64,000 nt of DNA. Origin: Fictibacillus phosphorivorans (GTDB lineage Bacteria; Bacillota; Bacilli; Bacillales; Fictibacillaceae). The notes under the pieces were generated by a model. That model worked only from the letters and a program-made list of their open reading frames with translations. It was not told where the DNA came from and made no database searches. The stretch's first letter is position 1. The number at the start of each line of letters is the position of its first letter. Both the position numbers and the translations under genes were made by a program. This document shows, piece by piece, positions 52,457 through 61,374 of this stretch. The stretch is taken from NCBI RefSeq assembly GCF_001629705.1, contig NZ_CP015378.1, positions 3,472,001-3,536,000 on the forward strand, written 5' to 3'.

Positions 52457-53605
52457 CTAGTCTTGAATGGGAATTTGAATATAAACACTTGTACCGAAGT
52501 TTATGCGGGATTTCACTTTTAAAGTTCCTTCGAGCAGTTCGACCCGCTCTCTCATCCCCATCATGCCAAAGGAATTTGATTTGGTCGGCTGCGCCATATC
52601 GAATCCTTTGCCATCATCTCGGATATATAATGAAATAAATTTTTGAGTAAACTCAAGTTTTACTTCAATCAGATTCGCTTCAGAGTGCTTAACCGCATTG
52701 CTCACCGACTCTTGGATCAAACGAAAAATGGCAATTTCCATCTTATTCGGAAACCGTCGAGTCTGACCAAGCGCATGAAGCTCAACCTCTTTTCCAGTAC
52801 TTTCTTTCACATTTCGCAAATATTTGTCTAATGTCGGAACGATACCTAGATCATCTAGAGCCATCGGACGCAGGTCGTAGATGATTCTACGTACCTCTTT
52901 TAAAGAGTCGCGGACCATAACCCGTAAATCTTTTATTTCAACACGAGCAGCCTCAGTTCCTTTTTCTACAAAGATTTTCTCTAACAGTTCCGAGCGAATA
53001 AGCACATTTGCCATCAATTGTGCTGGCCCGTCATGAATTTCACGTGACACTCGTTTACGCTCTTCTTCTTGAGCTTCGATGATCTGAAGTCCAAACTCTT
53101 GTTTCTGCTGAGCATTTTGAACAAGTTCGTTAATTTTTCTTAAATCACCGTTGAGGTAATTTAGAACAACTGAAATTTGACCTGCAAGAGACTCCGCTTT
53201 TTGAACGGTTTCGTTCAGAGCACCAATTCTCCGCTCCAGCTCATCTCTTTTCTCTCGAAGCTGTTTCTCTGTTTGACGGATGATAGACAATTCAATCTGA
53301 TACTTATTTGCATTCTCATACGCATCACGAATATCAGATTCGCTATACTTTTGAAAATGCTTGCTCACCTCTGCCAGTCGAGTCCGTGCTAGCTTTGCAT
53401 ATTCCTCGGTCCGGTCAGATTTATAAATGACCTCAATGACCTGTTGCTTTACTAACTCTAGCTCACGGCGGAGCTGTTGAAACTCTTGGCGAGAATGTTC
53501 ACTGATCTCAAAGATTTGTGATTGGCTTGCCGTAACTGTATCGATGGTCTGATTCAGTATTCCGTCCAACAAATGTGGATCTATCGTTAACTTAGCTGCA
53601 GTCAT
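52457..53605 (-). CDS. degS: Sensor histidine kinase DegS
   Basis: 382 residues. Long N-terminal coiled coil (about 1-170), HisKA_3 with the phospho-acceptor His in RVSREIHDGPAQLMANV (about residue 191), and HATPase (IQESVSNAVKHSEAN, DDGKGFDM, FGMMGMRERVELL). It has no membrane segment, so it is a cytoplasmic kinase partner of DegU. The start at 53605 follows GGGGGAAATTTAC; a frame 5 codons longer is possible. Confidence 0.97.
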   Translation of the reverse strand: MTAAKLTIDPHLLDGILNQTIDTVTASQSQIFEISEHSRQEFQQLRRELELVKQQVIEVIYKSDRTEEYAKLARTRLAEVSKHFQKYSESDIRDAYENANKYQIELSIIRQTEKQLREKRDELERRIGALNETVQKAESLAGQISVVLNYLNGDLRKINELVQNAQQKQEFGLQIIEAQEEERKRVSREIHDGPAQLMANVLIRSELLEKIFVEKGTEAARVEIKDLRVMVRDSLKEVRRIIYDLRPMALDDLGIVPTLDKYLRNVKESTGKEVELHALGQTRRFPNKMEIAIFRLIQESVSNAVKHSEANLIEVKLEFTQKFISLYIRDDGKGFDMAQPTKSNSFGMMGMRERVELLEGTLKVKSRINFGTSVYIQIPIQD

Positions 53606-53794
53606 GTAAATTTCCCCCAATTTAAACGATAAAGAAGTGGAACCGGAAGTTCTAGAACCATCTTGCCTAATTTATATACAGGACTTATTACCCAATGAGA
53701 CGAACGATACAACGAAGACATTAATCCTTCTAATATACTACATTCGCCAAGATGTGGAATTTTATGACTTTTCTTGCTAAAAAAATTTAAGAAT

Positions 53795-53823
53795 TTGAAT
53801 GCAATTTATAATCGCCTTATAAT
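53795..53823 (+). promoter_or_regulatory. Sigma-A promoter of yvyE
   Basis: TTGAAT, 17 bases, TATAAT. The start of yvyE is about 95 bases downstream. The rest of the 312-base degS-yvyE gap shows nothing else. Confidence 0.75.
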
Positions 53824-53917
53824 GAAGGATAACACGATACTCTTGAAACATGAAGATTATTCGACAAATTTGACATGGAATTCATAATATTCACTACTCA
53901 AAGGAGCTTTCTTATAT

Positions 53918-54550
53918 ATGCTTGCTAATTATCTAACCGTAAAAAATGAAGGACAGCACGAAATCGTAATAGAAAAATCGCGTTTTATCGCTCATATTGC
54001 ACGAGCTACAACAGAGGAAGAAGCTCAAGAATTCATTCAGAAGATTAAAAAAGAACATAACAGTGCTACACATAACTGTTCTGCCTACTTGATCGGAGAA
54101 ACAGATAACATTCAAAAAGCGAATGATGACGGTGAACCAAGTGGTACAGCGGGTGTTCCGATGTTAGAAGTACTTAAGAAGCGTGAATTAAAAGATACCG
54201 TTGCTGTTGTCACACGTTACTTCGGCGGAATCAAATTAGGTGCTGGAGGACTTATCCGTGCATACGGCAAATCTGTCTCAGAAGGCCTCAATCATATTGG
54301 CGTTGTAGAACGTCAACTTCAACAGATCGTCCACATCACCGTGGATTACACGCTTTTAGGAAAAATGGAGAATGAACTGCGCAACTCTGTTTACCCCATC
54401 AAAGAGATGAATTACATGGAAAAAGTGGAGATTCAGATGTATGTACCGATAAAAGAAAAAGAAACGTTTAGGGAATGGATCATCGACCTTTCTAATGCAC
54501 AAAGTGAGATTGTATTTGGTAAAGAAGAGTATTTAGAGAAGACAATTTAA
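53918..54550 (+). CDS. yvyE: YigZ/IMPACT family protein YvyE
   Basis: 210 residues. IMPACT N-terminal domain with FIAHIARATTEEEAQEFIQ, DDGEPSGTAGVPMLE and TRYFGGIKLGAGGLIRAY, and a DUF1949 C-terminal domain. It is widely conserved; a role in translation or RNA handling has been proposed for the family, but the function is unsettled. The same neighbours (degS, tagU/tagO) occur in B. subtilis. Confidence 0.94.
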   Translation: MLANYLTVKNEGQHEIVIEKSRFIAHIARATTEEEAQEFIQKIKKEHNSATHNCSAYLIGETDNIQKANDDGEPSGTAGVPMLEVLKKRELKDTVAVVTRYFGGIKLGAGGLIRAYGKSVSEGLNHIGVVERQLQQIVHITVDYTLLGKMENELRNSVYPIKEMNYMEKVEIQMYVPIKEKETFREWIIDLSNAQSEIVFGKEEYLEKTI

Positions 54551-54612
54551 TAATTTTTGTCATATGAGATAAAACTAATGCAGAGTTTACTTTCCTGGAA
54601 AGGTGCAATTCC

Positions 54613-55680
54613 ATGAACCTTCAACTTTTCATTGCTTTTATCTCATGTTTTTTTATCGCTCTTTTCATAACACCACTTGTTTCATATTTAGCCAAAAAAA
54701 TCGGCGCTGTGGATAAGCCGAATAAAAGAAAAGTACATAGTGAAGTAAAGCCTCGGTTAGGCGGCCTAGCCATTTATGTTGCCTTTTTAGCTGGCCTATT
54801 CCTTCTACCAATCGATAACCATACAACCACTTTTATTTTTCTCAGTACATTGATCATCGTGATAACTGGTGTTTTAGATGATATGTATGAACTTTCAGCT
54901 AAACAAAAACTTCTTGGTCAGTTCTTATCTGCTTTTGTTTTAATTTATGGTGAATTTGTGATTGATTATATTACGATTCCATATTTCGGCTTAGTGGAAC
55001 TTCAACTTATGAGTATCCCTCTGACGTTACTTTGGTTTATTGGATTAATCAATGCCATTAACCTTATTGATGGTTTAGATGGGCTTGCAGGAGGAGTTTC
55101 TACGATTGCACTCTCTACTATATTAATCATGGCCATAGGTAAAGAACAAATTCTTGTCATTATGCTCTGTGTCATTGTGACGGGAAGCACACTAGGCTTT
55201 TTATTCTTTAATTTTTATCCAGCTAAGATCTTTATGGGTGATACGGGTTCACAGCTATTGGGTTTATTAATAGCACTTATCTCAATCTCTGGTTTCTTTA
55301 AAAGCGTTACGTTCTTATCCCTATTCGTCCCGATTATGATACTGGGTGTTCCCTTTATGGACACTACCTTTGCGATATTGAGGCGCTTGGTGAACAAGCA
55401 AAAGTGGTCCCAGCCTGATAAATCTCATTTGCACCACAGGCTGTTAGCGAGAGGATTCAGCCATCCCAAAACAGTTTTAATGATCTATGGAATCAGTATT
55501 TTCTTTAGCGTCCTAGCATTCGCATTTTCACTGTCCACTTTAGAAGAGTCGTTCTTCTTGTTTCTACTACTGCTTGTTACGATTGAACTTGCAGCAGAAT
55601 TTTTGGGGTTAATGGGGCAGAAGAAACCTCTTACTCATTTTTTAACCGGATTTTTAGCTCCTCATAAAAAGAAACCGTAA
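54613..55680 (+). CDS. tagO: UDP-GlcNAc:undecaprenyl-phosphate GlcNAc-1-phosphate transferase TagO
   Basis: 355 residues with about eleven membrane helices, MraY/WecA family. Family motifs: NKRKVHSEVKPRLGG near residue 37, DDMYELSAKQKLLG, NLIDGLDGLAGG (Mg-binding Asp), FMGDTGSQLLG and HLHHRLLARG. It puts the first sugar on the lipid carrier for wall teichoic acid and related polymers. AAAGGTGC precedes the ATG. Confidence 0.96.
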   Translation: MNLQLFIAFISCFFIALFITPLVSYLAKKIGAVDKPNKRKVHSEVKPRLGGLAIYVAFLAGLFLLPIDNHTTTFIFLSTLIIVITGVLDDMYELSAKQKLLGQFLSAFVLIYGEFVIDYITIPYFGLVELQLMSIPLTLLWFIGLINAINLIDGLDGLAGGVSTIALSTILIMAIGKEQILVIMLCVIVTGSTLGFLFFNFYPAKIFMGDTGSQLLGLLIALISISGFFKSVTFLSLFVPIMILGVPFMDTTFAILRRLVNKQKWSQPDKSHLHHRLLARGFSHPKTVLMIYGISIFFSVLAFAFSLSTLEESFFLFLLLLVTIELAAEFLGLMGQKKPLTHFLTGFLAPHKKKP

Positions 55681-55681
55681 C

Positions 55682-55719
55682 AAAAAAGCTGCTATGAGAC
55701 ATTCTCAAAGCAGCTTTTG
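55682..55719. terminator. Bidirectional terminator between tagO and tagU
   Basis: AAAGCTGCT..GAGA / TCTC..AGCAGCTTT stem, with A and T flanks, between converging genes. Confidence 0.9.
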
Positions 55720-55722
55720 CAT

Positions 55723-56772
55723 TTAATTTTGCGTTTCTTCACTATAATCAGAAGCATCTGACTCACTTGAATCTGTTTCTGTGTTGGTTGTTTCCGATGC
55801 AGAAACTTCTTGTCCTAATTGCATTTTCAACTCATTTTGAATATTAGCTAATCCCTCTTCGGTCGGTACGAAGTAATAAACACCATTGATTGTATCGTCA
55901 ACACCTTCAAGTGTTAAGCTGTCAATTTTCTTATTTCCGTACTTATTCTTTAACGTGTACATTTCACGAACAGAAAGATTCGTCTCAACATTATCACCGA
56001 TGTGTTTTGCGATATCACTAAAGTTCAACAGAGTACTTACAGAAGCACTTTCTTTGATAGCAGCTTGGATGACCTGTTTTTGTCTTTCGCTTCGTCCAAA
56101 GTCACCTCTAGGATCTTGTTTTCTCATACGAACATATGCCAGTGCTTCTTGACCATCAAGAGTCATTTCGCCTTCTTTAAAATAAATCTTGTGTTTGTTA
56201 GATCCAGCTTCTCCATCACTTACTTCAGAGAAATCAAATGGAACATCAACGGTTACCCCACCAAGTTCATCGATAACATCCTTAAATCCTTTAAAGTTCA
56301 CTGTAGCATAATAATCAATCGGAACATCGAGTAATTCTTCTACTGTTTCAATGGTTAGCTCTTTACCACCATATGCATGTGCATGGTTGATTTTTGTTTG
56401 ACCATGTCCTTTAATATCAACGTAAGTATCACGTGGAATACTTAGCATTTTAATTGAATTCTTATCCGGATTAACAGAAGCGACCATTAATGAGTCAGTT
56501 CGCCCGTGAGCGCCACCACTCGAATAATCTTCAATACCCATTATCAAAATGTTAATCGGATCTTTACCGATCGCAACTGACTCTTCACGAAGTTTAGAAT
56601 GCTCACCTCGGTCTAAAGCTGAAAACGAGTTGTTTGCTGCTTGATAAACGTTGTAGAACAGAAAACCACCTACACCTAAAAGGATAAGGAAAAACACAGA
56701 ACAACCTAACAATAAACGCTTCTTCTTACGTTTCTTTCTATTCCTGCGAATAATTCTATTGCGCTCATCCAT
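55723..56772 (-). CDS. tagU: LytR-CpsA-Psr ligase TagU
   Basis: 349 residues. Cytoplasmic Arg/Lys-rich start, one membrane helix (about 22-43), and an extracellular LCP domain with ILIMGIEDYSSG, GRTDSLMVASVNP, SIPRDTYVDI and AYVRMRKQDPRGDFGR (catalytic arginines). LCP enzymes attach teichoic acids to peptidoglycan. The acidic Ser/Thr tail is normal. The start at 56772 follows ATGGAGAG; the longer frame to 56820 is doubtful. Confidence 0.94.
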   Translation of the reverse strand: MDERNRIIRRNRKKRKKKRLLLGCSVFFLILLGVGGFLFYNVYQAANNSFSALDRGEHSKLREESVAIGKDPINILIMGIEDYSSGGAHGRTDSLMVASVNPDKNSIKMLSIPRDTYVDIKGHGQTKINHAHAYGGKELTIETVEELLDVPIDYYATVNFKGFKDVIDELGGVTVDVPFDFSEVSDGEAGSNKHKIYFKEGEMTLDGQEALAYVRMRKQDPRGDFGRSERQKQVIQAAIKESASVSTLLNFSDIAKHIGDNVETNLSVREMYTLKNKYGNKKIDSLTLEGVDDTINGVYYFVPTEEGLANIQNELKMQLGQEVSASETTNTETDSSESDASDYSEETQN

Positions 56773-56921
56773 CTTAAACTCTCCATTTCTTTTGTAACAG
56801 ATATGATTACGATGCTTCATACTCTACTGTGTGGCCTATATTTTAAAAGGTAGCATTACATACTATAATGAGTTTACTATTGCTTGATTTAATTTCTATC
56901 TATATATTTGTATCAGGATAC

Positions 56922-56930
56922 ATTATAGCA
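56922..56930 (-). promoter_or_regulatory. Extended -10 promoter of tagU
   Basis: Minus strand TGCTATAAT, with no good -35. It is about 150 bases before the tagU start. Confidence 0.45.
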
Positions 56931-57050
56931 CAAAAGACCTTGATAATATTTTACAAATTTTAATATAAAAAGACTATCTTTGACACGTTTCGACCCATCT
57001 TTTATTTTTATAGTGGTTAAAAACATGTAAAAATATGTTAGGAGCATAAA

Positions 57051-58490
57051 ATGTTACTTAAACACACCTTTATCTACTTCTTATCAAGAGGCCTTCCAGG
57101 TCTAGTGAACTTTGCTGCAATCGCACTGTACACGAGGTTATTATCACCTTCTGAATACGGAAAATACGCTCTCGTCCTTTCAGCCGTGGGCTTTGCTAGT
57201 ACTGGTATTTTTCACTGGCTGCGACTAGGATTGTTGCGTTTTGCTCCGAAATATACGGAACAAGAAAATTTATTTCTAAGTTCAATATCGGCAGCCTTTC
57301 TATCTTTAGTAGGATTTTCTCTTCTTTTATTTACGGGTCCGTTCTTTTATTTTGCAAGAACAGACGAATGGCAAGCACTTTGGTTGATCGGATTAGGCTT
57401 GTTGCTTGTTCAAAACTTGTTCGACATGGCCACAGAATACTTACGATCTAAATTGTCGTCTCTTCTTTATGGAATCATTACACTTGTTAAAACGGTGCTC
57501 TCTTTAGGAATTTCTTTCTTATTGATTAAGTGGGGGCTTGAAGCTAGCTCCATCCTTTGGGGTCTGATTATTGGAATGATTGTGCCTTTAGTATATCTCC
57601 TTCCAAGGTATCTTAAAAAAATCAGATTGCATCATATCGATTGGGATTTGGTTAAGGAAGTATTTCGTTATGGAATGCCTCTAGTCGCTACTTTATCAAT
57701 GAACTATATCATTTTCAGTTCGGATCGTTTTATCATTGGATACCTTTTAGGAACTAAAAGTACGGGGCTATATTCTGTAGGCTACGATCTTGCAAAACAG
57801 ATTCTCGTATTGCTGATGATGATTGTAAATTTAGCAGCTTATCCTTTATTGATTAAAGCACTTGAAACAGAGGGTGTAAAAGCAGCTCAGAAGCAGCTCG
57901 ATCAAAATACCATCCTTCTATTCTTTATTGGATTACCTGCTACAGCAGGGCTGATTCTGCTAAGTCCTGACATAACATCTGTATTTTTAGGGGCAAGTTT
58001 TAGAGAAGCGGGCGGAGTCATCTTTTCACTGATCTGTGTAGCCGTGTTTATTCAAAGCATTAAGACATATTACTTTGATTTAGCGTTTGAACTTGGTAAA
58101 AAGACATTGTTTCAGATTTGGCCAGTCTTGATTGCTGGAGTTATCAATATCATTCTTAACTTTTTACTGATTCCTCCTTTTGGGATTAAGGGTTCAGCAT
58201 ATGCGTCCATTATCGCTTATATTGTTGCCATTATAATGAGTTGGTCAATTGGGAAAAAAGCTTTTCCTTTAACTTTCCCTCGGCGTAACGTTGCAAAACT
58301 TTTTATTGCTACTTTCGGTATGGCCTTGTGTCTCTATCCACTGTATAACGTGAATGGAGTAGTATGGATGTTATTAAAGGTAATTATCGGGGGACTCGTT
58401 TACGGATTACTTGTTTATCTGTTAAACGTAGCAAACTGCAGATCGCTTCTTCCTAAAGCATATTATAAATTCATAAAAAAGAGGGGCTGA
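57051..58490 (+). CDS. Polysaccharide flippase, Wzx/MATE-like
   Basis: 479 residues with twelve to fourteen membrane helices, starting FIYFLSRGLPGLVNFAAIAL, and the family's LRLGLLRFAPKY and YSVGYDLAKQI. It moves lipid-linked sugar units across the membrane (TuaB-like position in the pathway). GTTAGGAG precedes the ATG. It faces the opposite way from the rest of the polymer cluster and meets the polymerase gene at a shared terminator. Confidence 0.87.
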   Translation: MLLKHTFIYFLSRGLPGLVNFAAIALYTRLLSPSEYGKYALVLSAVGFASTGIFHWLRLGLLRFAPKYTEQENLFLSSISAAFLSLVGFSLLLFTGPFFYFARTDEWQALWLIGLGLLLVQNLFDMATEYLRSKLSSLLYGIITLVKTVLSLGISFLLIKWGLEASSILWGLIIGMIVPLVYLLPRYLKKIRLHHIDWDLVKEVFRYGMPLVATLSMNYIIFSSDRFIIGYLLGTKSTGLYSVGYDLAKQILVLLMMIVNLAAYPLLIKALETEGVKAAQKQLDQNTILLFFIGLPATAGLILLSPDITSVFLGASFREAGGVIFSLICVAVFIQSIKTYYFDLAFELGKKTLFQIWPVLIAGVINIILNFLLIPPFGIKGSAYASIIAYIVAIIMSWSIGKKAFPLTFPRRNVAKLFIATFGMALCLYPLYNVNGVVWMLLKVIIGGLVYGLLVYLLNVANCRSLLPKAYYKFIKKRG

Positions 58491-58515
58491 CCATTATGGT
58501 GCAGCCCCTCTTTCA
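58475..58515. terminator. Bidirectional terminator between flippase and polymerase genes
   Basis: AAAGAGGGGCTG / CAGCCCCTCTTT stem; the flippase stop codon lies within it. Confidence 0.92.
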
Positions 58516-58519
58516 ATAT

Positions 58520-59881
58520 TTAAGCTTTTTCTTGCTTTTTGAGTGATAGAAGATGGATCAGAATGAACAAGATAATAAACAGCATCCAAAAGCGAGGAGA
58601 CGTAAAATCTGCTCTGTATAGAGATGTGATACTCAAGTGCAAGGTGATTAAGAATCCCATTTGTGCGTATTTCCCTTCGTTTCTTCGTTTAAAGAAATAC
58701 CACAAAAAGTACCCAATCAAGACAAGTGACAAAATAAATCCAACCATTCCATGCTCATAAAGTACGTCGATGTAAACATTGTTAGATGTTACATATACCT
58801 TATGAATATCGTCTGGGAAGTATTGCGTGATATTTAAATATTTGAACGAACCTGGACCCATACCAAACATCATCTGAAATAAGGTTTGAGCATGATGAAT
58901 AATCCAGACGAAAGGCATGAGTAGCAAGAAGAGTCTTTCGTGTTCTTGCATATCAAAGACAGTATCAAGTCTTCCAATAACTGGACCTACGAATTCTAAC
59001 AGAAGATTCATATTCACTAGACCTACTAACACGATAAGTCCGACCAATCCAGCTAACGCATACAAAACCTTTTTCTTAAACGGATTATGTGTCGTGAAGA
59101 TCAAAAGTAGAAATCCACAAAAAACTAAAAAGAAGTTTAAATAGCCTCCCAATGAAAATGAGAACAATAGTATAAAGAGAGCAGGCAAGAAACTCCAAAG
59201 AACATACTTTTTAAGAGAGCTGAACACAAGGGCACCGATTAATAACCCATCAATAACGAAAGGCACCATATAACTTGGTTCTGATGCAAAGGATGTTAAT
59301 CGAAAATCAAAGAATAACTTCGCTCCCCCACCCACACTGTGTACATAAGAGCGAGTCTGCATATCAAACATAGGTACTCCAATTGTTAAGTGAAGGAGCT
59401 GCCAAAAACCGATTAACAATAAAAAAGAAACACCTATCCAATACGTTAGTATATATTTATGTAATCGTTCTGCATTCATTTTTTGGATTAATGGTACAAG
59501 ACTGATAATCAAAACAAAGAATAATCCAAAGTTAATAATACGAGCAGGAAAATCACCTTTAAAGTATTGACTATAAAAATAGCTATCAATAGCAAAATAA
59601 TTATAAACAGCACTTAAAGTAGCTAACATGACCGGTAGAAAAAAGCAGACAAGAACAATTAGCAAGTTTTTATCTAATTGCTGATTAAACACGAGCGGTA
59701 ATTTTGAAGTTGTTCTTATGTAATAAGCCATAAACGCAATAGAAATAATAAGCGTCAATAATACTGAAGTTGGTATAGGTCCAGTAAGTGCTCTAAAATC
59801 TTCTGATACAGAAAACGGAATTAAGAAAATATACAGGTAAAAAATCCAGTCAATCCATTTGTCAAAGCTAGAAGTTTTCAT
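58520..59881 (-). CDS. O-antigen ligase / polymerase family membrane protein (Wzy-like)
   Basis: 453 residues with about eleven membrane helices and a periplasmic-type loop between later helices (MFGMGPGSFKYLNITQYFPDD...YVTSNNVYIDVLYEHGMVGF), the usual Wzy_C signature GxGxxF...N.yl..l.e.G. It probably polymerises the repeat units of the surface polymer. The start at 59881 is chosen because AGAGGATC lies 9 bases upstream; a 40-residue longer frame includes an implausible hydrophilic start. Confidence 0.82.
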   Translation of the reverse strand: MKTSSFDKWIDWIFYLYIFLIPFSVSEDFRALTGPIPTSVLLTLIISIAFMAYYIRTTSKLPLVFNQQLDKNLLIVLVCFFLPVMLATLSAVYNYFAIDSYFYSQYFKGDFPARIINFGLFFVLIISLVPLIQKMNAERLHKYILTYWIGVSFLLLIGFWQLLHLTIGVPMFDMQTRSYVHSVGGGAKLFFDFRLTSFASEPSYMVPFVIDGLLIGALVFSSLKKYVLWSFLPALFILLFSFSLGGYLNFFLVFCGFLLLIFTTHNPFKKKVLYALAGLVGLIVLVGLVNMNLLLEFVGPVIGRLDTVFDMQEHERLFLLLMPFVWIIHHAQTLFQMMFGMGPGSFKYLNITQYFPDDIHKVYVTSNNVYIDVLYEHGMVGFILSLVLIGYFLWYFFKRRNEGKYAQMGFLITLHLSITSLYRADFTSPRFWMLFIILFILIHLLSLKKQEKA

Positions 59882-59955
59882 AATGAATGATCCTCTCATA
59901 ATAAATCTATCTCTATTGTAACGAAAAAAATGGTAATACATACATTTTTTCATCG

Positions 59956-59996
59956 AGAAAACGCTCCTATCTTGATGATAGAAGCGCTTCTTTTTG
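59956..59996 (-). terminator. Terminator of the sugar-transferase gene
   Basis: AACGCTcCTATC / GATAGaAGCGcTT stem; the minus strand exits into TTTTCTCG, so it is moderate. Confidence 0.65.
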
Positions 59997-60000
59997 TTCA

Positions 60001-60681
60001 TTATCTTGCACCGTCACCCGTAAATACGACTCGAATGGTACTTAACAAGATTTTTATATCCATCGCAATGCTGATATTACGGATGTAATACTTATCAAGA
60101 TGTAGCTTTTCTTTAGCAGAAATATCATATCCACCATTCACTTGCGCCCATCCTGTCAATCCTGGTTTAACTAGTAAGCGATCTTTAAAATCCGGAATAT
60201 CTTTAGAGAACTCTTCAACAAACATAGGACGTTCAGGACGAGGACCAACGAAACTCATGTCTCCACGCAGCACATTAATTAACTGTGGTAATTCATCAAT
60301 ACGAGTTGCTCGGATGAACTTACCTACTTTAGTAACACGTGAGTCGTTCTTTTGTGCCCATTGTGGACCGTTACACTCTGCATCTGTGTACATAGAACGT
60401 AATTTGATCACGTTAAATACTTTACCATTAAGTCCACAGCGTTCTTGGAAATACAGTGCAGATCCTTTGGATTCTATTCGAATGGCGATCATTGTAATTA
60501 GTACAATGATTGCAGCTGGTATGCTTAATAGTAAGACGGCCATTAAATCAATTAAACGTTTAGTAAAAAGAAACGTTGAGTCATTGATTTTAGAGTACTC
60601 TGCTATTTTATTTGTGTCAGCTTGTTGTGTATAGGAATTATAATAATTGTTTGTTTCAGCGCGATTCATTGCCACTAACAT
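60001..60681 (-). CDS. tuaA: Undecaprenyl-phosphate sugar-1-phosphate transferase (TuaA-like)
   Basis: 226 residues of the bacterial sugar transferase family: one membrane helix (about 45-68), then FQERCGLNGKVFNVIKLRSM, ATRIDELPQLINVLRGDMSFV, GPRPERP and KPGLTGWAQVNGGYD. It starts lipid-linked synthesis by adding a sugar phosphate to the carrier. The start is uncertain: ATG 60681 is 2 bases after AGGTGA, so GTG 60675 or ATG 60669 may be used. The TuaA name rests on sequence similarity and neighbours (tuaD, gtaB, tuaG). Confidence 0.88.
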   Translation of the reverse strand: MLVAMNRAETNNYYNSYTQQADTNKIAEYSKINDSTFLFTKRLIDLMAVLLLSIPAAIIVLITMIAIRIESKGSALYFQERCGLNGKVFNVIKLRSMYTDAECNGPQWAQKNDSRVTKVGKFIRATRIDELPQLINVLRGDMSFVGPRPERPMFVEEFSKDIPDFKDRLLVKPGLTGWAQVNGGYDISAKEKLHLDKYYIRNISIAMDIKILLSTIRVVFTGDGAR

Positions 60682-60998
60682 TCACCTCATAGTTTCTTTC
60701 AATGATGACTATATAAACCATTTCATATCATATCACACAACTTTCGTGTGTACATATGTTTTTTTTGTCAATTTTTTGTAAATCTTTCCTTGATCCTTTT
60801 CAAGGCGATACTCACTTTTTCGACTTTTTTCGAGTCTTTCTGGGTATACCTTCGTTGTGAATTTATTCCTTTACATACGATTCTTTACGACTGAAGTATA
60901 AATCCCCTGTTTATAAGGGATTCAAACGCAAAGGTTTATTGGATTTACAAATTCTTAATAAAACATGATGTCTTCAATTACATTGTTGCCTTGCTTTC
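60682..60998. other. Upstream gap of the sugar-transferase gene
   Basis: AT-rich, no reading frame of merit. It holds a short imperfect inverted repeat (ACACAACTTTCGTGTGT, 60735-60751) and a weak hairpin AATCCC/GGGATT near 60901-60921. No clear promoter was resolved. Confidence 0.4.
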
Positions 60999-61095
60999 CA
61001 GAGGTGATTGATACGCACTACAGAATGCTCGCTTTCCATGAGGCTAACGGTTGAGGGCGCATACCTCTTGCACATAGGTACGGCAACCTTAAGCC
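60999..61095. repeat. Possible diverged, opposite-oriented relative of the dispersed repeat
   Basis: GTGATTGATACGCACTACAG and GCTCGCTTTCC echo the reversed end of the 130-base repeat (GTTGAT, GCTTCGCTTTCCGCG). The rest (CATACCTC, CACATAGGTACGG) differs and forms its own partial hairpin. Weak call. Confidence 0.35.
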
Positions 61096-61148
61096 ACTAG
61101 AAAGTCTGTTGTTAGTTGCTTTAATTTTTTTAAATTCCTTCTTTGACT

Positions 61149-61277
61149 GTTGATTGGAGTGGAGGGTGCGAGACTCCTGCGGGACAGGCGGGCAGGTGAG
61201 ACACTTATACGGAATCGTATGAATGTGGCTCACCGCCTGCCCCGCGGAAAGCGAGCAACCCGGAATGGAAATCAACT
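61149..61277. repeat. Dispersed Bacillaceae-type intergenic repeat, copy 3
   Basis: Bounded GTTGAT...ATCAACT with GCGAGACTCCTGCGGGACAG and GGCTCACCGCCTGCCCCGCG. It lies in the gap downstream of ugd. Confidence 0.85.
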
Positions 61278-61330
61278 ACTTTCGTCAAACAACTATGAAT
61301 ACGAAAACAGCCCTAAGAAAAAAGCATAAA

Positions 61331-61368
61331 AAAAGATGCTAATAAAGCTGAGCTTTACTAGCATCTCG
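61331..61368 (-). terminator. ugd terminator
   Basis: AGATGCTA..AAAGC / GCTTT..TAGCATCT stem, A-tract on the plus side giving T-run on the minus strand. Confidence 0.92.
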
Positions 61369-61374
61369 TTTCAT

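Noticed and set aside
61018..61275. 85-residue minus-strand ORF in the ugd downstream gap
   Set aside because: Derived from repeat copy 3 and the diverged element beside it.
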